From Alphaproteobacteria bacterium (GTDB taxonomy: Bacteria; Pseudomonadota; Alphaproteobacteria; Micavibrionales; Micavibrionaceae): a stretch of DNA of 64,000 bases. Position 1 is the stretch's first letter. Each line of letters starts with the position of its first letter. Below the pieces are notes generated by a model. The model did no database searches and was not told where the DNA came from. It was given only the letters and a program-made list of their open reading frames with translations. This document shows positions 1-8,289 of this stretch, piece after piece. Location: contig JAUHWR010000001.1 in the NCBI GenBank assembly GCA_030427385.1, positions 1,240,001 through 1,304,000 of the forward strand. Direction: 5' to 3'. Position numbers and translations under genes: made by a program.

Positions 1-261
1 CTCTCCTATAAAATAACTGTCTATAAGCCGGACGTCGTTGATGATGTATGCGATTTAATCAGTCATCTCTCCGATACAGTAACAAACCTTGAGAGTATTA
101 TCGATCAGGAAAACCTTCGCAGAGAGAGCTTCTATATTCAGCCCGGCGAACAGGTGTTTGTATGCAATGATAAAATCCTTCGCCAACTTAATGAAAATAC
201 CTGCGCCTTATTCATGTGCCGCTGGGATTATACGATCAGCCATATAGAAACGATTAAATAA
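1..261 (+). CDS. Hypothetical protein, 3' end only
   Basis: The frame is open from the first base of the window to the TAA at 259-261, giving the last 86 residues of a protein whose start lies outside. The visible part is acidic, with a helical N-terminal stretch (VDDVCDLISHLSDTV) and a mixed C-terminus containing three cysteines (VCND, TCALF, MCRW). There is no membrane segment or signal in view. I do not recognise the family. It converges on the tRNA-Arg gene, 16 bases downstream. The frame choice is supported by the absence of internal stops and by amino-acid-like composition. Confidence 0.6.
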   Translation, partial: LSYKITVYKPDVVDDVCDLISHLSDTVTNLESIIDQENLRRESFYIQPGEQVFVCNDKILRQLNENTCALFMCRWDYTISHIETIK

Positions 262-277
262 ATATAACTAGAAAATA

Positions 278-354
278 TGGCGATCCCGACAGGACTCGAA
301 CCTGTAACCCTCTGCTTAGAAGGCAGATGCTCTATCCAATTGAGCTACGGGACC
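278..354 (-). tRNA. tRNA-Arg (anticodon TCT)
   Basis: On the minus strand a full 77-nt cloverleaf can be folded. The acceptor stem GGTCCCG pairs with CGGGATC (one G-T pair), the anticodon stem TCTGC/GCAGA encloses loop CTTCTAA with anticodon TCT, and the T-arm contains GGTTCGAGTCC. The 3' CCA is encoded (plus-strand tgg at 278-280). Confidence 0.97.
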
Positions 355-402
355 ACAGGTTACGAAAATACTTAGGTTCAGGCCTGGAGTAAAGTTTTTT
401 CT

Positions 403-699
403 TTAATCTTCAGGGGGAAAGTAGCGAAAATTATCACCGTAATTTCTGGGGCGAATGCGTTTTTTTGATCCCTCTTTTAAATCATACGGTAAATTATTTT
501 CTTCTGCGAAGTGAATCGCCTCCTGCTCAGTGTCAAAAATCAATCTGACCTGATTATTTGTATCGGCGCTGGCGCTCCACCCCATTAAAGGTTCCGGACG
601 CCGTGCAGATTCGCGCTCATACTCCAATATCCACTGCCCGACTTTACCGCGGCCGGATTGCATTGCATTTTTTGAGGTCTTGTATATTTTTACATTCAT
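403..699 (-). CDS. NDUFS4-like complex I accessory subunit (ETC complex I conserved region)
   Basis: This 98-residue protein matches the family of the mitochondrial 18 kDa complex I subunit NDUFS4, which sits on the NADH-oxidising arm and helps assembly and stability. Family landmarks are the opening (VKIYKTSKNAMQSGRGK), the central GWSASADTNNQVRL segment, the FDTEQEAIHFAEEN helix and the C-terminal RPRNYGDNFRY block. The length is typical of alphaproteobacterial members, which lack the mitochondrial presequence. It is encoded alone, away from any nuo operon in this window, 8 bp downstream of the nrsF-like gene. Family assignment is from recognition; the role in this cell is inferred from the family. 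Confidence 0.85.
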   Translation of the reverse strand: MNVKIYKTSKNAMQSGRGKVGQWILEYERESARRPEPLMGWSASADTNNQVRLIFDTEQEAIHFAEENNLPYDLKEGSKKRIRPRNYGDNFRYFPPED

Positions 700-707
700 A
701 ATTTATC

Positions 708-1340
708 CTACCAATGATATAGCCGCCGGGCAATAAGCCCCAGAAGCAAACCTACAAAAATAAAAGGCAAAATGTGATAAACACACATATGCCCGACATC
801 ATCACTGCCGCATGTTAGGCGCAAGCCCATATATCCAATGCCGCCCGCCGCAATCATATTCATCGTTGCCCCCATAATCGGCGCGGTGGGCGCCCCCTGT
901 TTCATCATCCAGATCATCAATAAAACAGGCACCATACCCATCAAAATTGCATCTATGATGCATGTGTGAAATACAAAATTATCCAGAGAAATACCATGTG
1001 AGAGAAAATCATTACCCAAAATACAAAGTGCAATGAATAAAATAATATAAGGCACATAAAGTACGTGTTTCTTGCCGGCACCTTCAGGTATAGACAGCCA
1101 CGCCGAAGAATAAATAGCGCTAGCGGATAAAATAAGAATAAAGACAAGCTCGCCTACAAATACAGTCTCCATCAATTTCTGATGTAAATCCATACGAAAT
1201 CCGGCGATAGATGCCACAAATAATACGCTAAATAGCCCAGAAAAGAACCAAATTACAGAACGCAAAACAGGTGACACCATTGGCTTTACCGGCGTCAGAT
1301 CATCTTCTAACTTACTAATCAGGTCGTTAATATCATTCAT
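708..1340 (-). CDS. nrsF: NrsF-family (DUF1109) membrane anti-sigma factor
   Basis: The 210-residue protein has a short cytoplasmic N-terminus (about 1-28, DINDLISKLEDDLTPV) followed by six hydrophobic segments near 29-47, 60-80, 93-112, 123-146, 154-172 and 186-205. This is the layout of NrsF, which holds an ECF sigma factor at the membrane until stress releases it. Two cysteines, C127 (HTCIID) and C177 (LTCGSD), are 50 residues apart. In Caulobacter NrsF two conserved cysteines with this kind of spacing are reported to be needed for sensing heavy metals. The gene lies 10 bp downstream of the ECF sigma gene, as expected for a sigma/anti-sigma pair. Confidence 0.85.
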   Translation of the reverse strand: MNDINDLISKLEDDLTPVKPMVSPVLRSVIWFFSGLFSVLFVASIAGFRMDLHQKLMETVFVGELVFILILSASAIYSSAWLSIPEGAGKKHVLYVPYIILFIALCILGNDFLSHGISLDNFVFHTCIIDAILMGMVPVLLMIWMMKQGAPTAPIMGATMNMIAAGGIGYMGLRLTCGSDDVGHMCVYHILPFIFVGLLLGLIARRLYHW

Positions 1341-1350
1341 GACTATACAT

Positions 1351-1893
1351 TTAATTAAGGTTTTCTCTTAGTTTTTCCATGGTGCGGTGCGCAGATACCT
1401 TTACAGCGGTTTCGCTCATATCCATTTTTTCGGCAACTTCCTTTGCCGAATACCCTTCTATTTTTATCATTTTGAAAACCATTTGTTGTTTCTTTGGAAA
1501 CGTCAATAAAGCTCTCTCTATATTTTTATATTCGCTCATATCCTCCGGAGTAGTTACATCCGATTTTAGATTAATCTGTTCTTCAACAGGAACGCTAGCA
1601 TTGCCTTTACGAGCATAATACTTTCTCAAATAATCTGTTTTGCGATAATGAATGATAGCATTCAACCACGGCAAGAATGCACGATCCGGCGCATAAGTTT
1701 TTAATGATTTATGAATTGAAATCAAAACTTCCTGTGTAATATCATCCGCCCATTCTGGATTGGCTAGTTTAGGAATAAGGCTCTTTTGTATAAAAGGTAG
1801 AATAGATTTAAGAAGCTTTGAATAAGCCGCCTTATCACCCTGCTGGGAAGCAATGGCCAGATTTTTCCATTCATCTTCAGGTACCTGTAACAC
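1351..1893 (-). CDS. sigF: ECF RNA polymerase sigma factor, SigF-like
   Basis: This 180-residue protein has a sigma-70 region 2 (about residues 25-90, WADDITQEVLISIHKSL then FLPWLNAIIHYRKTDYLR) and a region 4 helix-turn-helix (about 130-178, YSAKEVAEKMDMSETAVKV). There is no region 1.1 or region 3, so it is an ECF sigma factor. Its partner is the NrsF-like protein 10 bp downstream, which places it in the SigF group of alphaproteobacteria. The start is a GTG at 1893: an in-frame TAG lies six codons upstream and no ATG or TTG falls between. No clear Shine-Dalgarno precedes it, so translation may be weak or the message near-leaderless. Confidence 0.88.
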   Translation of the reverse strand: MLQVPEDEWKNLAIASQQGDKAAYSKLLKSILPFIQKSLIPKLANPEWADDITQEVLISIHKSLKTYAPDRAFLPWLNAIIHYRKTDYLRKYYARKGNASVPVEEQINLKSDVTTPEDMSEYKNIERALLTFPKKQQMVFKMIKIEGYSAKEVAEKMDMSETAVKVSAHRTMEKLRENLN

Positions 1894-1945
1894 GGAAGAA
1901 CTATAATTTGGATACTACTTTAAAGCTAGATAATTTAGAAAAAAA

Positions 1946-2022
1946 TGGTCGGAGTGAGAGGATTCGAACCTCCGACCCTCTGCTCCCAAAGCAGATGCGC
2001 TACCAGGCTGCGCTACACTCCG
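1946..2022 (-). tRNA. tRNA-Pro (anticodon TGG)
   Basis: The minus strand folds into a 77-nt tRNA. The acceptor stem CGGAGTG pairs with CACTCCG, the anticodon arm is TCTGC-TTTGGGA-GCAGA with anticodon TGG, the T-arm contains GGTTCGAATCC, and the discriminator A is followed by an encoded CCA (plus-strand tgg at 1946-1948). Confidence 0.97.
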
Positions 2023-2078
2023 ACATTTAATGATGTATCTTTAGTCATCTTGAACTGAAAAATCAAGCGCTTTTCGTA

Positions 2079-2576
2079 TTATAATCCCGGAAAAATAACC
2101 TGATCCCCCGGATCAATTCCCATACTTGCCGCTGTTCCTAAATTTAATTCAATGGCAGCCTTAGCCGGTCCGGCTGAAGAAACACCGGTCTCATCCAATG
2201 GCTTACCTTCTTCAATGTTTAAAATAACACCTTTTTCATCTAAAAAAATTATATCCAACCCCAAAAGTGTATTACGCATCCAGAAAGATAACGGCTTTGT
2301 TTCAGGGAATATAAAAATCATTCCATGATCTGGCGCTATGTGCTCACGAAACATAAATCCTTTAGCGAGGGATTCTTCGGTTTTGGCGACCTCGACCTGA
2401 AAATAAATCTCACGTCCGTCATGGGTTTGTATTTTTAAAGGATGGCGAACATAACCATCATCAACGGATACTAATTCTGCTTCTTTAACATTGGTATCTT
2501 CTCCGCTTTCAGAACAAGACTGTAAAGGGAGAAGAACACCAATAGTAATAAAAACTACCCAAAGAAGACGAACCAT
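2079..2576 (-). CDS. DUF192 lipoprotein
   Basis: The 165-residue product starts with a lipoprotein signal ending in the lipobox LQSC (C21), so it should be a membrane-anchored periplasmic lipoprotein. Residues about 45-160 form a DUF192 domain, recognised by KGFMFRE, GMIFIFPE, SFWMRNTLLGLDIIFLD and the GPAKAAIELNLG block. The biochemical role of DUF192 proteins is not established. The gene start overlaps the end of the antiporter gene by 22 bp in the same direction, so the two are probably translated from one message. Confidence 0.85.
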   Translation of the reverse strand: MVRLLWVVFITIGVLLPLQSCSESGEDTNVKEAELVSVDDGYVRHPLKIQTHDGREIYFQVEVAKTEESLAKGFMFREHIAPDHGMIFIFPETKPLSFWMRNTLLGLDIIFLDEKGVILNIEEGKPLDETGVSSAGPAKAAIELNLGTAASMGIDPGDQVIFPGL

Positions 2577-3907
2577 ACATAAACCGTACTAATTGCAATT
2601 GTCAAAAGCATTAACGGGAAAGCCAGTGCCATGAATTTTAAGAAGGGGATTCTCTGACCTGCTCTTTCCGCAAAGCTTGCTACCATAACATTGGCACTCG
2701 CCCCGATCAATGACCCATTACCGCCAAGACATGCCCCCAAAGATAATGACCACCATAAAGGCTCAATGGCTGCCTCCCCGCCCATTTCAGCGCCCATAGA
2801 TTTAATCATCGGAATCATTGTTGCAACAAAAGGAATATTATCAACAATTGCGGATAGTATGGCAGAAGACCATAAAATCAAATACCCTGTTGTTGCCATA
2901 TCACCGCCAGTCCAACTCAACATTTTTTGGGCAAGCATTTCAAGTAATCCGGTATGTTCAACGCCGTAGACTAATATAAACAAGCCCATGAAGAAGAAAA
3001 TAGTTTCCCATTCAACCTCTTTGAACCCCTCTTGAACCTTATGTGACTGATCTTCTGCATTCATTTTATAGATATCGAGTAACATAAGGAATGCCGCCCC
3101 TGTCAGGGCAACCGTTCCCGGCTCCAAGCCATAACCGTGACCCACTATGAACCCAAAAAGAACCAATGATAATGTCAAAAATGACTTAATTAAAAGTGGC
3201 GTATCAGTGAGAGCTTCATAAGGGTCATAATTTAATAAATGCTCACGTGCCTTGTCGGTTGTGACAAATTTTCTGCCCCACATAAAATCAAAGATAACAA
3301 GCAACACCACCATATTAATAAGAGATGCAGGCCCCACATTATAAACAAAATCCATAAATCCAAAGCCAACGGCTGACCCGATCAATATATTTGGCGGATC
3401 ACCAATCAACGTTGCCGTACCACCGATATTGGAGAAGAAGATCAGCGCAAATAGAAATGGATAAGCTGGTAATTTTAACTGCTCAGTAAGTAATAATGTA
3501 ATCGGAACGACCAATAACACGGTTGTAACATTATCCAATAATGCAGAGAAAACAGCAGTAATCAGTGAGAGAACGATCAATAGTAATCGCGGATTACCTT
3601 TTACCAACTTAGCCGATAAAATGGCGACGAACTGAAATATACCGGTCCTTTTTGTGATCGCTACAATAACCATCATACCCGTCAATAGGAAAATAGTATT
3701 AAAATCAATCCCCTGTATCATAAGCTCGTGATTAAGAACGCCGGTAAATGCTAACGCGCCCGCTCCTAAAAGGGATATAACTGCCCTGTTTATTTTTTCA
3801 GAAATTATAAACCCATAGGCAACAACTAATATCGATGTCGCCACGATCATTGGATTTAAGCCAAAAATGACCTCGGTTGCGTGATGTACTGTTTCTTCAG
3901 GAAGCAT
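2555..3907 (-). CDS. NhaD/ArsB-type sodium:proton antiporter
   Basis: This 450-residue integral membrane protein belongs to the ion transporter superfamily branch that includes NhaD and ArsB-like carriers. It has about a dozen hydrophobic segments and the family hallmarks LLDNVTTVLLVVP, IGGTATLIGDPPNILIG and, in the second repeat, SAIVDNIPFVATMIP and GANVMVA-like sequence. NhaD members exchange Na+ (or Li+) for protons and protect against alkaline or saline stress. The CBS-domain gene lies 29 bp upstream and the DUF192 gene overlaps its 3' end by 22 bp, giving a three-gene unit. Ion specificity cannot be decided from sequence, and an arsenite or carboxylate carrier is less likely. Confidence 0.82.
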   Translation of the reverse strand: MLPEETVHHATEVIFGLNPMIVATSILVVAYGFIISEKINRAVISLLGAGALAFTGVLNHELMIQGIDFNTIFLLTGMMVIVAITKRTGIFQFVAILSAKLVKGNPRLLLIVLSLITAVFSALLDNVTTVLLVVPITLLLTEQLKLPAYPFLFALIFFSNIGGTATLIGDPPNILIGSAVGFGFMDFVYNVGPASLINMVVLLVIFDFMWGRKFVTTDKAREHLLNYDPYEALTDTPLLIKSFLTLSLVLFGFIVGHGYGLEPGTVALTGAAFLMLLDIYKMNAEDQSHKVQEGFKEVEWETIFFFMGLFILVYGVEHTGLLEMLAQKMLSWTGGDMATTGYLILWSSAILSAIVDNIPFVATMIPMIKSMGAEMGGEAAIEPLWWSLSLGACLGGNGSLIGASANVMVASFAERAGQRIPFLKFMALAFPLMLLTIAISTVYVWFVFFG

Positions 3908-3936
3908 ATTATTGATTATCCCTTGTTTTTCTTTAA

Positions 3937-4422
3937 TTATTCTTCGTTATCTTTTGGTGTTAGAGCGGCTATTCTTTGCTCTAAATCTCTTGTCGCTGAT
4001 TGCTCGGAAACTATCCCGACAAATATGCCGGTATCTTCTTCTATAATTGGAACCGGACTGCCATACTTAACCATAATGCGAATAATTTCCCACAAGGCCG
4101 TACTAGGATGAGCTACCGTTACATCTTTTTCCATGGTCTCTGCGACTGTTTGCAGTTGCTCCTTTTGTAAACGCTTTGCAATGCCTGTACTTGCGCCGAC
4201 CACGAAGCCTAGTTTTTGTAAACCATCTTCCATTTTTGCCACAGCAGGGAGAAGGTTCTTTAGCATTACGGAGAGGCTAAACACGCCTACTAATCTGCCG
4301 TCTTTATCTATAACAGGCATCGCCCTGACATCTTTTTCATGGATAAATTTTAAGGCATCAGCGACTTTTAAATCCGGTGATAAAGTATAAACATCTTTTA
4401 TAATTGCACTATCGCAGGGCAT
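3937..4422 (-). CDS. CBS-domain protein, likely regulator of the adjacent antiporter
   Basis: The 161-residue soluble protein contains two CBS motifs: the first at about 5-65 (DVYTLSPDLKVADALKFIHE, RAMPVIDKDGRLVGVFS) and the second at about 95-150 (MEKDVTVAHPSTALWEIIRIM, VPIIEEDTGIFVGIVS). A linker helix joins them. Paired CBS motifs usually bind adenine nucleotides and gate an attached or partner protein. Nothing else is fused to it. It precedes the antiporter gene by 29 bp on the same strand, so control of ion exchange by nucleotide level is a reasonable inference, but it has not been shown. Confidence 0.8.
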   Translation of the reverse strand: MPCDSAIIKDVYTLSPDLKVADALKFIHEKDVRAMPVIDKDGRLVGVFSLSVMLKNLLPAVAKMEDGLQKLGFVVGASTGIAKRLQKEQLQTVAETMEKDVTVAHPSTALWEIIRIMVKYGSPVPIIEEDTGIFVGIVSEQSATRDLEQRIAALTPKDNEE

Positions 4423-4515
4423 AGAAACCTCTTTCCGTTATTAATATTGAAATTCAATGCAGGAAAGGTATTACGCCCCTGTTTTAAAAAAAGCAAGCTT
4501 CGTTTAAATAATTTT

Positions 4516-5328
4516 TTAAGGTGTCACTGATTTAAGAAATTGGATAACTGCTCGGTCAAAACCATATTCATAAACTTGCATATGTCTACCACCCTCCAAG
4601 GTTTCCATAGATTTAGACGGCGGCGCGGCATCATATAGTTCCCTGGCGTCCTCATATGGAATAACGTCATCATCTTTACTATGAACCACCAGAAGTGGCA
4701 TTTTTATATTTTTAATACGCGATAAATTATCAAATTTATCGTTCATTAAAAAAGTGATGGGATAAAAAGGATATTTCCTTTGTGCAAGAGCCGTTAGGCT
4801 TTTATAAGGCGTGTGAAGAATAAGTGCCTTTGCCTCATAACGCGTTGCCATTTCAACGGCAACACCGCTTCCCAATGATTCACCATAAAAAACCAACTGA
4901 TCCGCTTTAATATTTAGCGGACCCAAAGCTGCACTTACCCAAGCTTCGCCGTCTATATAAAAATTTCTCTCTGTTGGTTTTCCCTCATTGCCCGCATATC
5001 CGCGATATCCCGCAAGAATAACGCCATACCCTTTTTTTGTATAATAATTAGCCCAATATACCCTGCTGGCATAATCCTGCCCATTTCCGTGGAACCATAA
5101 AAATGTTTCTTTATCTTGTTGTTGTGCTGGGAAATACCATCCACGTAGCCTCAGACCATCTTTCGTATTAACTATAACGGTCTCATACCCTTTGGCATCA
5201 AGACCATACTCAGAAAAAGTGGGTATATTATGAGTGGGAAAATAGATAAAACTTCTTTGAAAAAAGACTAAAAAAACCAAAAAAGCAAAGTAGCTAAATA
5301 CTATAAAAATCAATATTTTCTTGAGCAT
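4516..5328 (-). CDS. Membrane-anchored alpha/beta hydrolase (ABHD13/BEM46-like)
   Basis: The 270-residue protein starts with one hydrophobic anchor (about 3-24), followed by an alpha/beta hydrolase fold. The oxyanion segment is WFHGNGQ, the nucleophile elbow GESLGSG has S151, the acidic residue lies in VHSKDDDVIP (about D219), and the histidine is H248 in GGRHMQ. This set and the N-terminal FIYFPTH motif match the BEM46/ABHD13 group, whose substrates are unknown in bacteria. It sits 5 bp downstream of msbA on the same strand and is probably co-transcribed, so an envelope-lipid role is possible. Confidence 0.83.
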   Translation of the reverse strand: MLKKILIFIVFSYFAFLVFLVFFQRSFIYFPTHNIPTFSEYGLDAKGYETVIVNTKDGLRLRGWYFPAQQQDKETFLWFHGNGQDYASRVYWANYYTKKGYGVILAGYRGYAGNEGKPTERNFYIDGEAWVSAALGPLNIKADQLVFYGESLGSGVAVEMATRYEAKALILHTPYKSLTALAQRKYPFYPITFLMNDKFDNLSRIKNIKMPLLVVHSKDDDVIPYEDARELYDAAPPSKSMETLEGGRHMQVYEYGFDRAVIQFLKSVTP

Positions 5329-5333
5329 TATTT

Positions 5334-7100
5334 CTAATCCTCTAATAACTTAACCATGTGAGCATATGCGCCCTCTCGTTTTAAAAGCTGCTCATGTGTG
5401 CCCTCTTCAATTACCGCGCCTTGCCCTAAAACTATTATTTTGTGAGCATGCTGAACAGTGGAAAGCCTATGAGCAATGACAATCGTAGTGCGCCCTTTTT
5501 CAAATTCGGATAATGCCCGCTGAATCGCCAACTCCGCTTCCCCATCCAAAGCCGACGTTGCCTCGTCTAACAATAACAAAGGTGCATTTCGCAATATGGC
5601 ACGAGCGATTGAAATTCGTTGCTTTTGTCCACCCGAAATTTTTGTTCCATCTTCACCTAAAATAGTTTGATATCCTAGCGGTAATTTTTGAATGAATTCA
5701 TGCGCAGACGCCATTTTTGCTGCCCTAATAATTTCATCTTCCGAGGCATTATTTCGTCCATACGCAATATTATCCAAGACTGTTTCATTGAAAATTGTTA
5801 CGTCCTGAGATACCAGAGCCGTATTATTACGCAATAAGCGCAAGTCATAGTGAGTCAGATTAGTTCCATCCAACTCAATTGAACCAGACTCAATATCATA
5901 AAAGCGTAATATCAAATTAAACAGCGTTGATTTCCCCGCGCCACTGGCGCCGATAATTGCCGTAACCTTTCCGGCCTCAGCTGTGAAAGTTAAATTATTT
6001 AAAACAGGCGTCTGATCAGCATCATAATTGAATGACACATCTTTGAACCTTATTTGCGGCGCTGATTTTGCCGGAACCTTAGTGCCATTGGCCTTGACTA
6101 CAACCTCTTGATCCAACATCTCAAAGACACGTTCAGCTGCGCCCAAACCCATTTGATAATTATTATTAAGCTTTGCCAGCTTTTTCATTGGCTCATAAGC
6201 CAAAGTAAATGCCGTAATAAATGAAATCAAGACACCCGGTGTAATGCTGCCATCTGCTACCTGACTACCGCCATAAAGGATAATACCAAACACCACCAGT
6301 CCGATAATAATTTCATTTACCGGCGTAGACAGATTTCCAACTCGCACTGCTTTAACCATCAAGCTTCTAACTTTTTCAATATTTATTCGCGCGCGCTCAC
6401 GTTCATATTCTTCCTGTCCATAAGCCTTTACCAAACGAATGCCTTGCAAAATTTGTGATAGACGCGATGTTAAGCTACCCATTTCATTTTGGATATTCTT
6501 TGAAATACGCCGCAGCCTTTTCCCAACCCATAAGACAAATAGAACGGCAATAGGCAATGCCGTGAAGGCGGCGGATGCCAAACGCCAATCCTGCATAAAC
6601 ATGACAATGATCAAAAGAATTAGAGTTGTCAGGCTTTTGCCAAATCCGGTCATGGTTTCTGTAATGGCGGCGCGAATCATTTGGACGTCATTCATCACAC
6701 GCGATAACAGCCCGCTGCTGGTTTGTTCTTGATGAAAGGATAAATCAAGATCAATAAACTTTGAAAATAGGTCTTTTTGTAAATCTCCGATAATCCATTC
6801 GCCAACACGACTCATCATGACGGTATGAAAATATGTGGCAAGCCCCCGAATAATAAAGGCTCCGGCCATCATACTCGCCACAGAAAACAACATCTCTCTT
6901 TTCTTTGCATAAAGCACATCATCTAAAACAGGCTGTACCAATTTTGCAAATGCGGCTGTCATACCCGCAGCAATCAACATAAAAAACACCGCAACGGCAA
7001 TTGTTGCCAAATAAGGCTTAATGTACCTACGAATTAAACGAATGGTTAAAGATTTAGTTTTATATGCGGTGCGCGTATCTGGCATATGGCTTTTTACCAT
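5334..7100 (-). CDS. msbA: MsbA-like lipid A/phospholipid flippase (ABC half-transporter)
   Basis: This 588-residue fused half-transporter has an ABC type-1 transmembrane domain (about 30-320, six helices) followed by a nucleotide-binding domain. In the latter I see Walker A GASGAGKST, the Q-loop in LVSQDV, signature SGGQKQR, Walker B LLLLDEATSALD and the switch histidine in IAHRLS. MsbA flips lipid A core or phospholipids across the inner membrane. The length and domain order fit. Substrate assignment is by similarity only, and other lipid or drug exporters of this type look alike. It is followed by the hydrolase gene after 5 bp and preceded by the HAD phosphatase gene. Confidence 0.85.
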   Translation of the reverse strand: MVKSHMPDTRTAYKTKSLTIRLIRRYIKPYLATIAVAVFFMLIAAGMTAAFAKLVQPVLDDVLYAKKREMLFSVASMMAGAFIIRGLATYFHTVMMSRVGEWIIGDLQKDLFSKFIDLDLSFHQEQTSSGLLSRVMNDVQMIRAAITETMTGFGKSLTTLILLIIVMFMQDWRLASAAFTALPIAVLFVLWVGKRLRRISKNIQNEMGSLTSRLSQILQGIRLVKAYGQEEYERERARINIEKVRSLMVKAVRVGNLSTPVNEIIIGLVVFGIILYGGSQVADGSITPGVLISFITAFTLAYEPMKKLAKLNNNYQMGLGAAERVFEMLDQEVVVKANGTKVPAKSAPQIRFKDVSFNYDADQTPVLNNLTFTAEAGKVTAIIGASGAGKSTLFNLILRFYDIESGSIELDGTNLTHYDLRLLRNNTALVSQDVTIFNETVLDNIAYGRNNASEDEIIRAAKMASAHEFIQKLPLGYQTILGEDGTKISGGQKQRISIARAILRNAPLLLLDEATSALDGEAELAIQRALSEFEKGRTTIVIAHRLSTVQHAHKIIVLGQGAVIEEGTHEQLLKREGAYAHMVKLLED

Positions 7101-7159
7101 GAAGGTTTAAAGAGGCGAAGTTAATTATGAGGCAGCATGAAAAGACACAAAGTCTATCT

Positions 7160-8200
7160 TCATGATTTACTAGTGCGCGGAGTTGGCTTTTTACGGATTT
7201 TTACTTTTTTGTCTTTACTCTCGTCACTCTCTTTTTCTGCAGATTTCTTATCTTCTAATGGTTTTTTGCGAACATGTTTTTTATGAACTTTGTGCTTGCG
7301 ATCCGGTAAAGCCTTACCCCATTCAAAATGATCTACAAGATAGCGTGGGCGAATATGGTTATAATGCGTTATTAATACGTCCAAAGTCCGATCCACTTCA
7401 GCCGGGCCATTACAATTTTTAAAAACACCCGCATGCATTCCTGTCTTTACCAAGCATGTATCGATATTAACATAGTGAGCCCCCATGATATCATGCGCCA
7501 TTGTGTCACCGATCATCACAGTTTGCGCCGGATAAATATCATGTTTTTGTAATAATTGAACACAATGCTTAAATATAGGCGCATGCGGTTTTCCGATATA
7601 TTGGATAACACCGCCGAAATCTTCGAACGTCTTTGATATCATGCCGGGCCCCATAAGATAGCTTGCGCCTAGAAGAGCATGCGAATCTGGGTTTGTGCAT
7701 ATTGCTTTTAATCCCTTACGTACAGCCTCCTTAAGAATTGGCGTATAATCCTGTATTGAAGAAAATTTGGGGTCCGATCCAGCGATAAGCAGAAAGCTCG
7801 CCTCTGATATATTATCGGTCATTTCAATATCAGTGCCTTCAAAAATACTATTTGCTTCCTTGTGACCAAAAACAAAACATTTTTTTCCGTATCCCTTAAA
7901 GAGGCCTTCTGATTGATTAGTAATTTCATTGCGGATTAATTCTCCGGATGTCACAACGTAATTGCATAGATCCTTTGATAATCCCATTTTTTTCAAGATT
8001 TTTATGTTTTCATCGCCGGTCGCGGCAGAATTGGAAAGAATAATAATCTTTTTCCCGCGTCCTTTTAATTGCTCCAGACATTCCAACACCCCATCATAAA
8101 GCTTTTGCCCATCGTGCAAAACACCCCATTGATCAATGATAAACCCCATATATGTATCCGAGATATCGGATATTCCCTGACAGAATTTTGTTGTAGCCAT
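7160..8200 (-). CDS. HAD-superfamily class IIA hydrolase (TIGR01459-like) with basic C-terminal tail
   Basis: The 346-residue protein has a HAD class IIA phosphatase core (about 15-285). Motif I is DQWGVLHDG, motif II is ILSNSAA, and the C-terminal motif is MIGDTMAHDIMGA. Relatives in alphaproteobacteria form the TIGR01459 group of unknown substrate; the nearest characterised proteins are NagD and p-nitrophenylphosphatases. The last 47 residues or so (from about 300) are an alternating Lys/Arg/Glu tail rich in KK pairs, which is not part of the fold and may bind nucleic acid or membrane. The ATG at 8200 is followed directly by conserved sequence. Confidence 0.8.
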   Translation of the reverse strand: MATTKFCQGISDISDTYMGFIIDQWGVLHDGQKLYDGVLECLEQLKGRGKKIIILSNSAATGDENIKILKKMGLSKDLCNYVVTSGELIRNEITNQSEGLFKGYGKKCFVFGHKEANSIFEGTDIEMTDNISEASFLLIAGSDPKFSSIQDYTPILKEAVRKGLKAICTNPDSHALLGASYLMGPGMISKTFEDFGGVIQYIGKPHAPIFKHCVQLLQKHDIYPAQTVMIGDTMAHDIMGAHYVNIDTCLVKTGMHAGVFKNCNGPAEVDRTLDVLITHYNHIRPRYLVDHFEWGKALPDRKHKVHKKHVRKKPLEDKKSAEKESDESKDKKVKIRKKPTPRTSKS

Positions 8201-8289
8201 TTGTTTTATTAAATTCCTTTAGACATATGATATTGAAGAATAACTTAAAAAAATCAATAAAGGATTACTAAAAAGTACAATAAAATCAA

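Noticed and set aside
1818-2030. Plus-strand open frame ending in SERIRTSDPLLPKQMRYQAALHS
   Set aside because: This is the well-known spurious translation across a tRNA gene, here tRNA-Pro in antisense, not a protein.
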